A program made the translations under genes and the position numbers. Shown here piece by piece: positions 1 to 8,699 of a stretch of 28,412 nucleotides of DNA. The notes beneath the pieces were generated by a model, which was not told where the DNA came from, did not search any database, and saw only the letters and a list, made by a program, of their open reading frames with translations. Position 1 is the first letter of the stretch. Every line of letters begins with the position of its first letter. The DNA is from Alectoria sarmentosa (taxonomy: Eukaryota; Ascomycota; Lecanoromycetes; Lecanorales; Parmeliaceae), in assembly GCA_009733775.1 (NCBI GenBank), contig WOGZ01000393.1:1-28412 (forward strand), in the 5' to 3' direction.

Positions 1-24
1 TTTTTCGTATGCTCTCAAGATATA

Positions 25-624
25 TGATCGCGATGTTTATGTCATAATTACGTGATTGCGATGCTCGTATCATGGTTACCTGATTACATGGCTGCGATGT
101 CCGTACCATAGATACGTGACTACGATGCCCGTACCTTGGTTATCTGACTACATGGCTGCGATGCCCGTATCATAGGTACGTGACTACGATGCCCGTATCA
201 TGGGTACGTGATTGCGATGCTCGTATCATGATTATTTGATTGCGATGCCCATATCATGACTATTTGACTGCGATGCCCGTATCTTGGCTACCTGATTATA
301 TGGTTGCGATGCCCGTATCATGATTATCTGACTACGATGCCCGTATCATGGGTACGTGATTGCGATGCCCGTATCATGGCTATCTGAATATATGGCTGCG
401 ATGCCCGTATCATAGGTACGTGACTACGATGCCCGTACCATGGGTACGTGATTGCGATGCCCGTACCATGGCTATTTGATTGCGATGCCCGTACCTTGAC
501 TACCTGATTACACGGTTGCGATGCCCGTACCATGGCTATTTGATTACGATGCCCGTATCATGGATACGTGATTGCGATGTTCGTATCATGAATACATAAT
601 TGCGATGCTCACATCATGATTACG
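25..624. repeat. minisatellite of mixed 28-bp and 36-bp units, about 20 copies
   Basis: Reading from base 25, the sequence divides into head-to-tail units of 28 bp that start TGATT/TGACT and share the core GCGATGCCCGTATCATGG. Five units (starting near 81, 145, 293, 385 and 505) are 36 bp because 8 bases such as CATGGCTG are inserted after the opening TGATTA. Units differ from each other mainly by transitions (CCC/TCC, ATC/ACC, GAT/AAT). The outermost units (25-52 and 569-624) are the most AT-shifted, and a further degenerate piece runs to about 650. Open frames across it merely reflect the repeat period. The array may begin before the window. Confidence 0.93.
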
Positions 625-1330
625 AATTACGTAATTGCGATGATCATAAAATGTAGATATTAATAAGACATTTCAACAAAAAATGCGCAAGAATTTTATC
701 GGAATTTAATGTTAAAAAATAATCGAAATAATGTTAAAAGAAATATGAAATAATGTTGAAATGATTTCAAAAAAATGATAATAATTTTTTTTTTTCAACA
801 ATCTTATAACAATAGTTCAACAATTCTTTGACAATTTGTCGATAAAAGATCGAATCATTTGTTAACAATAACAATTTGTTAATAATAAATATTTGTTATA
901 TATAACAAACTTCAATTAAATTGATAACTAATTTACAATTTGAACATAATGTTCAGACGAAAATTAATTTAAGTATATTTTAACATAAAGTTGACAAATC
1001 ATTTAATCGTATATAAACGACGATAAGGTATATTATCAAAAATTTAATTAAAATAAATATTTAAAATAATATTAATATATAATTATTAAAATATATATAT
1101 TAAATAAAAAAGTAATTATAATAATCTTAAATTTAAATTAGTAATTTAAAAAATATTTTATATTATATTAAATTTTCTTTACGATAAAATTTTTTTTTAA
1201 ATAAAAACATTATTTTATAATTTATAAAATATAATATTACGCATTATAAAAAAATGATTATCTGAATATAATTATGAAATAAAAATGAATAAAAAATCGA
1301 AAAGAAGAAGACGATAAGAGACGATGATAT
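625..1330. other. AT-rich spacer, no gene seen
   Basis: This is very AT-rich DNA with stops in all frames. It contains a short palindrome near 890-908 (TTTGTTATATATAACAAA), several AACAAT/TTGTT-rich stretches around 800-910, and the left arm of the long-range inverted repeat at 978-1029. The composition resembles the RIP-mutated blocks further right, so it is probably decayed repeat DNA, but no transposon domain can be read. Normal composition resumes near 1330. Confidence 0.6.
978..1029 (+). repeat. left arm of 52-bp long-range inverted repeat
   Basis: The 52 bases here match the reverse complement of 28361-28412 at 50 of 52 positions. The shared core includes AACATAAAGTTGACAAATC. The two differences are T here for C (981) and A here for G (near 1017), i.e. 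this copy looks like the RIP-mutated one. Similarity stops at the inner side after ...GATAAGGT; the outer side of the partner lies beyond the window. Confidence 0.85.
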
Positions 1331-1593
1331 ACGCGCGCCGTTTCTCTATTGTTTACAAGTAATTACATATGAATGATAGTGGAAGTCCGCGCCTAACTTG
1401 CAGTAGCCCTGCAGTAACCTCTGCCATTCTAATCGCCACCCAATTTTCTGCGCTAAATCACTTGACCCAAATCTCCATGTACAAGTCAATAATATGAAAT
1501 ATGTGCATATTGCCCATAGATGTACATTGATAGCATGAGTCCTAAGCAAACTATTACAGACCGTTCCTCGCATGCCTGTTGCGACTCAATCCT

Positions 1594-3463
1594 TTACAGT
1601 CCATTGTTGACGCAAGAGAAAACACCACCAACCCCTCCCGGGACCTTGTAATTGTCCACAATGCTCTGGCACGTAGCCTGAGTAAGTAGATTAGCATGTG
1701 TAAGCTTCTTTACCATCGATGAGAATACTCACGTAAGTTCCACCAGTCAACATGAAAAGACCGATACAGATAAGTATGAGGTTCAGCATAAAGCCGGCAA
1801 TTCCACGCATACCTCGTTTTGAAAGCCAACCAGGGCCAAAGTCAGCACGCCGCATCCTCATGTACGCAGTGCCCCAGAAAATGAAGCCGAAGAACGAATC
1901 AAAGAGCGAGCTCATCAAGGACAGCAAGTCCGAAAAGAATGGAATGACCTCGGCGATGATGAAAGCGGCGATCCAAGTGCAAGCCAGGATACCGGCCCAT
2001 GTCGCCCAGCCAACGACGGTATGATTTCCCTTGTGGCGCGTACCCTCGAAAATCCTAAAGAAGACGAAGCGTGCAGACACAGAGGCGTAAAGGACACCCA
2101 AGAAGATCAAAGTTGGAATCATGAACGAAAATGCCACTTTCTTGTACAACTCATTGCCAAGCGATCCGAAAGCCGGAGCTGTGTTGTATTGTGTCCCGGT
2201 GTAGACGTACACGATTGATGCGGTCAGGGAGAACACAATGATCTCGCAAATGGTTACAGCCCAGAGCGCCTTGGGGAAGTCCTTTGGTTCCTTCATCTCA
2301 GCTATGAAACTGGGTATAGTAATTTGACCAATAAACGTGTAACTGATGTTCAGAAAGGCGTTCATCCCGCTGACAAAACCAGTCCCTGCAGTTGGAATGA
2401 CCAAGACTATGGGATTCCCAGTCCAGAGACCACTGGTGCCGCCGTTTGGCGTATCATAATGATTGGGGTGAGCTTCAATCCCGGCAAAGATGGCCGCCAA
2501 TAGGACGGAGACGAAGGTGAAAAAAGCCGAGAGGGTCGCAAGCTTGGAAAGAGTATCGAACGTCCGTGGAAGAGAGCAGAAGAAGGAAAGGACTGCCCAA
2601 ATCGCGGAAAAGCCAACGGTGCATACTGCGTGACCGCTCATGGTATTCAGGTATTTGGCGCCAGTTAGGACGTGGAGACCCTGAGCTTGTCAGTCAAGGA
2701 CCCTTGACGGCTCTTGTTCCAAACCTTACCTGGATGAAGGTATTGTTGAGCAGGAACATGGCTGCGGTAAAGTACCAGACCCATCTCCATCCAAAGTAGA
2801 GCATTTGACCGACGTCACAAACATCTCGAAGTTCGGGGTGACGGAGACAGAATTCCCTAAACTCAAAATAAGCGCCGATTCCAGGCCTAGAAAGTTGGGC
2901 CACCAAAGAGACGTACCAAACAATCAAGGAGGTGTACAGCACGGACATGGCAACAACCACAGTGATAATTAAACCAGGAACCAGACCCAAGATGGAGTAC
3001 GAGTAAGGGAATGACATGATAGCCAGACAAATATACTCTGAGAAGAGTAACGCCGCAGTCTGTCATCATTTGTCAGGATGTAGTCCACGCAGCGACTCAA
3101 GACGAACAGGGCAGGTCAGGGCATCTCTGCGTTGCTTGAATCTCATCGTCGCGTCTCGTCATAGATGTCCCTGGTACCTTGGGGAACATAAGGTGATGGA
3201 AAGGATCAAATCACCTTTTGCCAAGAACACGTTCTGTACTTTATGGAGTTGGTGGCCTCAAGCTCCAACTGTTTTCCCACACTCAGCTGGGAGTCTTGAT
3301 CAGACTCGCCACCCATGACACCAGCTATCCTACTCATTTTGCGACCTCCTTTCTCCCCAATACTTTCAGGGTCGTAGTACTGGCCCTCCGCCTTAGTGGT
3401 TGAATTTGGGTCAATTTCGTGGGTGGTATTGTCAACTTTGTGAGCCTTCCTACCTATCGCCAT
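1594..3463 (-). CDS. amino acid transporter, AAAP/AVT family (mtr-like), five exons
   Basis: Predicted exons on the minus strand are 3463-3215, 3059-2917, 2856-2730, 2680-1733 and 1677-1594, giving 516 residues. All introns are GT..AG (155, 60, 49 and 55 nt). The product resembles fungal Aa_trans-fold amino acid permeases such as N. crassa mtr: a hydrophilic N-terminus of about 80 residues, then roughly eleven hydrophobic segments starting with AALLFSEYICLAIMSF. Family landmarks seen include RDVCDVGQ, NNTFIQ, LNISYTFIGQITIPSFIAEM, FPKALWAVT, SSLFDSFFGFIFWG and a C-terminus ending GGVFSCVNNGL. Such proteins import neutral/aromatic amino acids by proton symport at the plasma or vacuolar membrane; the substrate here cannot be read. 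The ATG at 3463 sits in AAAATGGCG, a good fungal context. The 60-nt intron (2916-2857) has no in-frame stop, so retention would add 20 residues, but removing it restores the family reading TSLIVW-EFCLRHPE. No RIP-type stops are present. Confidence 0.9.
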
Positions 3464-3740
3464 TTTATACTACCGATACTATGTATCAGGGGAGTGTAGT
3501 AGAAAGGTTTGCGTCCGTCGACCTCGCTGAGCATTGACCACAAAGAATGTAAGGATATATTGGGGTTGTCCCTCCCTATGCACGTCTCGAGGAAATATCA
3601 CTCGAGTCCGGGCAGTTGAAGAAAGACGCCGGTGGTTCCAGACGAAGGCAGAGAATTGGCAGAGAAGAGGATGAGGAGGAAGAAGAAAGACTTGAGTGAA
3701 GAGGTTCGCGGCGTTTAGGGCTTAGGTACTTACGAGTAAT
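3464..3740 (-). promoter_or_regulatory. probable promoter/5' UTR of the transporter, with pyrimidine tract
   Basis: Upstream of the transporter start, about 3650-3720 is almost purely purine on the plus strand (GAGGATGAGGAGGAAGAAG), i.e. a CT-rich tract on the coding strand, typical of filamentous-fungal core promoters near the transcription start. An AATATATCC sequence (coding strand, near 3556) could serve as a weak TATA element. No binding site can be assigned. The region is not RIP-mutated. Confidence 0.5.
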
Positions 3741-4160
3741 CAACGAGTAGGCTTTTCACAAAAGGTTGGGGGTCTTGAGACCGCCTTGTGGGCAGCCCGG
3801 TATTACTGAACACCTAGTATATAAATAAAAAACCACCAAGTCAGCAAAGCAGGCTAAGCAGGAAAGGTGTTGGTTCAGTAAGCAAGGATCTCGTCTATCA
3901 CTCTGGCCTAGAATAGAGAGGGACATGTCCGCGCTGCCCATTTATTGAATTATGATTGGGCGACATTTGGGAGGTCCGTTTGGTTCACTCTGCGGTCATG
4001 ATAGCGAGAAGAGGCTTAGTGGCCTCACAGCCACTGACACATGAGCGGAACTTTAACAATACCGTAGTCTGAAGCGATATGAAGCGTGTGTAACATAAGC
4101 CTACCTTAGCGGAGCTCTATGGTTCCTTATTACGGTCTAAACGCAGTTACCTAATTCTAA
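3741..4160. other. intergenic, no gene recognised
   Basis: Normal-composition DNA. The only structure noted is a pair of inverted 11-mers, ACTGAACACCT near 3805 and AGGTGTT..TTCAGT near 3866, enclosing TATATAAATAAAA. I see no open frame with a recognisable product. Around 4160 the composition changes to AT-rich. Confidence 0.5.
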
Positions 4161-4740
4161 TGATACTAGAACGATTCTTTGATTCCAGAACTGTGTAACG
4201 ATTTCACAAATAATACGTTTCATGAAATTTATCGTATTATACAATAATCGTAGTTAATTAATTTCATATTTATGCGTATTTATAGAAAAAACGTATATTT
4301 TTCTTTATTATAAAGTGTATTAAGTTTATTAAATTAAATATTCGAAAATGACTTAATATTAAAAAATTTTAACGATTTTAAAGATTCAGCTTTAAAATCG
4401 AGCGATTTAAACAATTTTTTCGCGAGGGTAATTTTCTTTTACTTACGCGTTTACTATTATAAAAAATTGTATAATTGAAATTATTAAAATATTTACTTAA
4501 ATAAAATCATAATAAGAAATTAATATTAAATTTGAGATTCGCGTTAATTAATAAATATAGCTAATTAATTATAATGGGATTATTTTTAAAAGCGTTTCAT
4601 TAACGAGAAACGTTTATATAATGTTATAATTATTATTAATTATTGTTAAATAATAAAATTATTAAGTTTATAATTACGATATTAGAGCTTAGCCTCTGCT
4701 CGCTAAGATACTTAGTTTAATTTCGTTATCGATTACGAAT
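4161..4740. other. AT-rich block, no gene seen
   Basis: Strongly AT-rich with short TTAATTAA-type runs and stops in every frame. Residual C is mostly in CpG, as in the retrotransposon blocks, suggesting old RIP-mutated repeat DNA. No element family could be identified. Confidence 0.5.
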
Positions 4741-4750
4741 TATCGTTTGC

Positions 4751-4870
4751 TAGTGGTATTTGACGATATTGAGATTCGATTTTTAATGACGCTGCCAGAA
4801 AATAGAAAACAGCTACATTATTTTACCAGCGTCATTAGGAATCGAGCCTCAATACCATTAAATACCACCA
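4751..4870. repeat. foldback: 44-bp inverted repeat with 32-bp loop
   Basis: 4751-4794 pairs with the reverse complement of 4827-4870. Both arms share GTGGTATT and TAATGACGCTG, and the roughly eight mismatches in 44 positions are all transitions, with the left arm carrying the T/A forms. The loop is about 32 bp. A perfect short palindrome, GCTAGCTA-TAT-TAGCTAGC, follows near 4887-4905. The form fits a MITE or foldback element altered by RIP. Confidence 0.7.
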
Positions 4871-4940
4871 GAAACCAAGCGCTAGGCTAGCTATATTAGC
4901 TAGCTTAGGGTCTTCCTTTTTATATGTCATAAATTAATGG

Positions 4941-5556
4941 GCAATCGTGCCACGCAATTAGCTCGCTAAGTGTTACCCGGCCATACGAGGTCATGCGACT
5001 AAGTCTTCGAAATAGGGCATAGCCTTACTCGGCCACCGTAGCACCGAAATCAACCTTTTCGCGTGAGGATTTTCTGCGCGAGTGACTAGTTCCTACGATG
5101 GCCATTCCGAAGACTTAGTCGCATGACCTCGTAGGCGATTTTCAACCATAAACGACTTCCCGTTTTACATCAAAGACGCTACATTTGCCAACTTTTGACA
5201 TTACCAATGTACTAAGTTTTAAATACAGCTTCGTAATATACTCGTCGAGTTTTCTATATGACAATAATGATATAAATTTTAAAAAAATGGAATGCAATAA
5301 TTTGAAAAGCTACTTTCTCGCTATATCATGAAAATTGTAAATTTTCTATTTATGTTTTTAATCTCAAAACCCTTAGGTTCTCTTTAAAAGTCTTATTAAC
5401 ACTTATCGATAACGTGTTTATAACGTGTATTTAATGTTATAAAAATGTAAAACAGAAGTGAAATATTCGAGTTTTGCGATAAACCGAAAATCGTTTATGG
5501 CTGAACATCGTCTATGGCACTTAGCGAGCTGGCGAGCTAAGTGCGGGGCACGATTA
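4941..5556. mobile_element. possible non-autonomous DNA transposon (MITE-like) with terminal inverted repeats
   Basis: The reverse complement of 4941-4973 (CACTTAGCGAGCT ... GGCACGATTGCCC) matches 5519-5556 (CACTTAGCGAGCT ... GGCACGATTACTCC), apart from an 8-bp insertion in the right arm that makes a small palindrome (CACTTAGC..GCTAAGTG, 5519-5544). The arms lie about 540 bp apart and contain no transposase frame, so the unit would be non-autonomous. Similar GCTCGCTAAG motifs occur at 4700 and 6127, suggesting a family. I could not identify a clean target duplication, so the ends are provisional. Confidence 0.42.
4984..5133. repeat. 26-bp perfect inverted repeat (33 bp with transitions), 84-bp loop
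   Basis: 4984-5009 is the exact reverse complement of 5108-5133 (contains GGTCATGCGACTAAGTCTTC). Pairing extends 7 bp inward, where the differences are mostly A-versus-G. It lies inside the MITE-like unit and would form a strong hairpin. The loop keeps normal composition (CGGCCACCGTAGCACCG) inside AT-rich surroundings. No function is assigned. Confidence 0.85.
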
Positions 5557-6711
5557 CTCCACACTGCGAGATCTCCGAAAATAATTCGGCCAAAGACGTC
5601 AGAACAATATAATAAGAGATCAAGACCAGACATGTCCCTCGGATTTACCGACTTCGCATCGATTGTTATGCTGTGGCAGCGATTGAATCGTGGCGACATT
5701 CAATTCTGAAAGAAATAACAAAAGAGAAAAGAGAGGTCTTGAACGCTTTTCATGTCCAGGTGATGCGAATAGGATGCCGGCAGAAAATGCGAAATCCATA
5801 CAACCGAAAAGTGTGCATCACTGTGCGTTGTGCATGTGCGTACAAACAATACGGGTCTCGACCTTGTGAGCCACGATAGCAGTGCTGCAGCACTCTGATT
5901 CTGCCGAAGCTAGGTAGACTAGTCGCCTTCTGACCATGTGACAACGATAAATACCTTAGATTATATTATTTACCCTTTGGATTCGAGATATCGCGTAGCT
6001 GATAGATTCAATAAAATCTGACCCTATTTGAAGTACTTTAAAAATTAAATATCTTACCCTTGTGCGTCTGAGGGTCTCTCGGTTTCATCTTCCGTCCCCA
6101 ACACCAGTCCCATGTTGAGAGCCAGCGCGCTAAGTCACCAGAGACTAGAGACTAGAGACTAGAGCGTCTGTAGACTATTGTGAAACCAGTTCCATATCCA
6201 AATTCATCTAGTCCACCTTCAACTTCTCGTGAACAGCTGCATTTTTCATCTTGCCCTTTCTGTCGATGACCATTTACCATTTGGCCTTGTTGTCTTTCAC
6301 GAGGTACGCTATTCTATGAAACGTCTCGACTACAGCGAGCGTCCGCTGTTGACCGTTGCCTTGGTCACCATGGATTGTGACTTGTCTTGCTCTCTTGAGT
6401 CCTCGGAAAGCAGGAACGCTATGATGTTTCAGGACTGGTGGCCCTTCTTTGCAAGGCTCTACCAAGGATCAATTCGTGGTCCGGAATGTTTGCTAGACAC
6501 AGTCTTCGTACCAGCCTTATGTCCATGTTTGTTCTGTATGCATATCTATCCCATCGACCGGCGCCTTTCGCGTAAAGTGTCTTGACATGCAGGCCCGAAC
6601 CCTTGAGTTGGAAGGTACGGCTTAGAAGCCATTAGCAGTAGCCTTATATAGCATAGCGTCTTGGCCTTGAAGGGGTATAACTGCAAAAGGCTTCATAGAA
6701 AATCTACATCT
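5557..6711. other. normal-composition spacer, no gene recognised
   Basis: About 1.1 kb that is not RIP-mutated apart from an AT-richer dip at 5940-6060. Open frames exist on both strands (for example 6229-6585 plus, 6465-6274 minus) but none has a recognisable motif or a convincing intron-exon structure. A 7-bp microsatellite (GAGACTA, 3.4 copies) is at 6141-6164. It could be a promoter or a diverged gene fragment; I cannot decide. Confidence 0.4.
6141..6164. repeat. GAGACTA microsatellite, 3.4 copies
   Basis: Three exact copies of GAGACTA followed by GAG. Confidence 0.95.
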
Positions 6712-6835
6712 TGTCGAAATTTAGGTCACGTGACAAGGTCACGTGACGGGCGCATGCGCCCGTAGCTTAGGTCGCACTTTCCTTCGTAGCACTCTTAAAC
6801 AAATACAATTAAGTGTCCTACATCATATTTTCACA
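6712..6835 (+). repeat. copia 5' LTR (LTR A), little mutated
   Basis: Starts TGTCGAAATTTAGG and ends ATATTTTCACA (TG..CA), 124 bp, equal in length to the copy at 13754-13877. It holds two copies of the palindrome GTCACGTGAC separated by AAG (6725-6747), each with a CACGTG E-box core, and the 14-bp palindrome GGGCGCATGCGCCC (6748-6761). These palindromes are candidate transcription-factor sites of the LTR promoter. Composition is close to unmutated, unlike the body that begins one base later. Confidence 0.85.
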
Positions 6836-6851
6836 GGTTATGAATTCGAAT
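6836..6851 (+). other. probable copia primer-binding site (initiator tRNA-Met half-tRNA type)
   Basis: Immediately after the LTR the sequence reads GGTTATGAATTCGAAT. The first eight bases complement the anticodon-arm sequence UCAUAACC of tRNA-Met initiator, the half-tRNA priming site known for Drosophila copia and yeast Ty5. The following bases depart from the expected GCCC, in part explicable as G>A and C>T. This placement also fixes the element's orientation as plus. Confidence 0.5.
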
Positions 6852-8699
6852 TTACTCAACGATCGTTATAAGCATAATTTATTTATTTATCATTATAATT
6901 ATAATTGTTTTTAAACATTTCATATTTATCGCAATAAGATAATCAATTATAAAGATTTTTATTTAATTAATTTCTTTGAAATGAATAATTTTCATTTATA
7001 AGATGATCTTTGAACTTAAATGATCATGATTCGAAATTCGAAAATTGAGAATTTTTTAATTTTCGACGAGTCGAAATTATTCGTTTTTAATCGAAATCGT
7101 ATGCGATTTGTGATCGTGCGATCGAATTGTGATAAGATCTTTATAGTATTATTAATTTTTTTACGTAAAACACATTAAATAAGGGAAATGCGTTTTTGTT
7201 TTTATGACATTTTATTAAATTGATAATTTGCATTTTTAACGATATATCGAATCAATAAAATAAATTGAATAATTGAATGTTGACATTATTATTAATTTAA
7301 TTATCATTTGAAACAATTTAAAATTAATTTCATTATTATTTAAACGCTTAAAAGTTTGTTTAAAATCAAAAATAATAAACTTTATATGTTAAAATTAACG
7401 TTTTAATCTCAAAAATCTCTTAAAAAAAGATTAAGATTTTATTATTAAATTTTTCATTCGTTATCGATAACATTTTATTATCATGATTATAAAATTTAAT
7501 TAATTTTAATTTCACGATAATAATCGTCGAAACGAATATTTTAAATTTAAATTTTTAATTGAACAATATAAAAAGAGTGCGAATCTTTTAAAAAGATTTA
7601 TATATTTATAATTGCACTTAATATAATCTCAATTAAATTCAATTTTTATTATTAAATTCAAAATCAAATTTTTCGTATTATTGATTTCATTTCATTATAA
7701 TATTATCGTTTAAATTTATCATTAATTTTCGTATAAACATTTTTCGTTATTATTATAAAATTTTGAAACATAACGATAACAATTAATTGATATTAATAAA
7801 AAAAATTTAAATGATTTTGATGAAAATTAATAAAGCATCTATTTCATTTTTTTCACATTATTATTATGCGATAGCGATTTTGAAGTTAACGAAAAATCAT
7901 TTAACGTTTTAAATGATATCGAAATCTTTGATTTACGCGTTAAAGATAAACGGTTTCATTTATTAACTTTTTTTAAAATGTTCGAATCGTTTTGTGAATC
8001 ATTATTGAATTTGTTTATTTCGATATTTTTTTAAAGCGACACTTTTTAAAACGATCTTTTCGATTTATTTTTAATCGTGATAAAAGAATTCTCATCTTCA
8101 TTATTTTCGTTATTATTGTTAATTTTTTACATTTTTTTATTTATTTTTTTCGATATTGATGATTAAATTCAGCGTTTAAAATGTCGTTGAAAATATTTTT
8201 ATAAATAATAAAGACAATTTTTGTTTGATCTTTATTATTATTTTGAAATTCATTATCGAATATATTAAATGAAACGAAATTATTAATAATTGATTAATGT
8301 TGAATTATTTTTTATTTTTTATTAATATTATCAAATTTAAAATTTGCGTGATTATTCATTAACGTTTTGATTACGTTGATTGTTAATTCATTAAAAAACA
8401 TAATGAAAATTCTTAAATTATGTTAAACGTCATCGATGCTTATTATAAACTTATGAGTTTTAAATTTATATCAAATTTGTGCGTTAATTTTATAATATTA
8501 ATATCAATTTCAAAAAAGACGTTTATTAATACGAAAAGGATTTTCGCAAAATCAATATCGAAATCGTTAATTTAAACGATTTATTATCATTATCGAAATC
8601 TTATTTTATTTAACTCTTTTTTATGAAATTCGACGAAATTTACGATATCTTTATAATAATTTATATTTAAATTTATATACTCTATAATTCGAAAACAAT

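Noticed and set aside
25..624. CRISPR-like direct repeats
   Set aside because: Units are contiguous with no unique spacers, vary between 28 and 36 bp, and lie in a eukaryotic genome.
1752..2799. several plus- and other-frame minus-strand ORFs over the transporter
   Set aside because: All are alternative-frame shadows of the transporter exons; only the spliced minus-strand frame shows family motifs.
3741..3960. possible solo LTR (TGTTGGTTCAG... near 3866)
   Set aside because: No matching CA end with a target duplication could be found.
6229..6585. 118-residue plus-strand open frame and a 63-residue frame opposite it
   Set aside because: Neither has a known domain, biased composition or neighbouring splice signals, so I do not call a gene.
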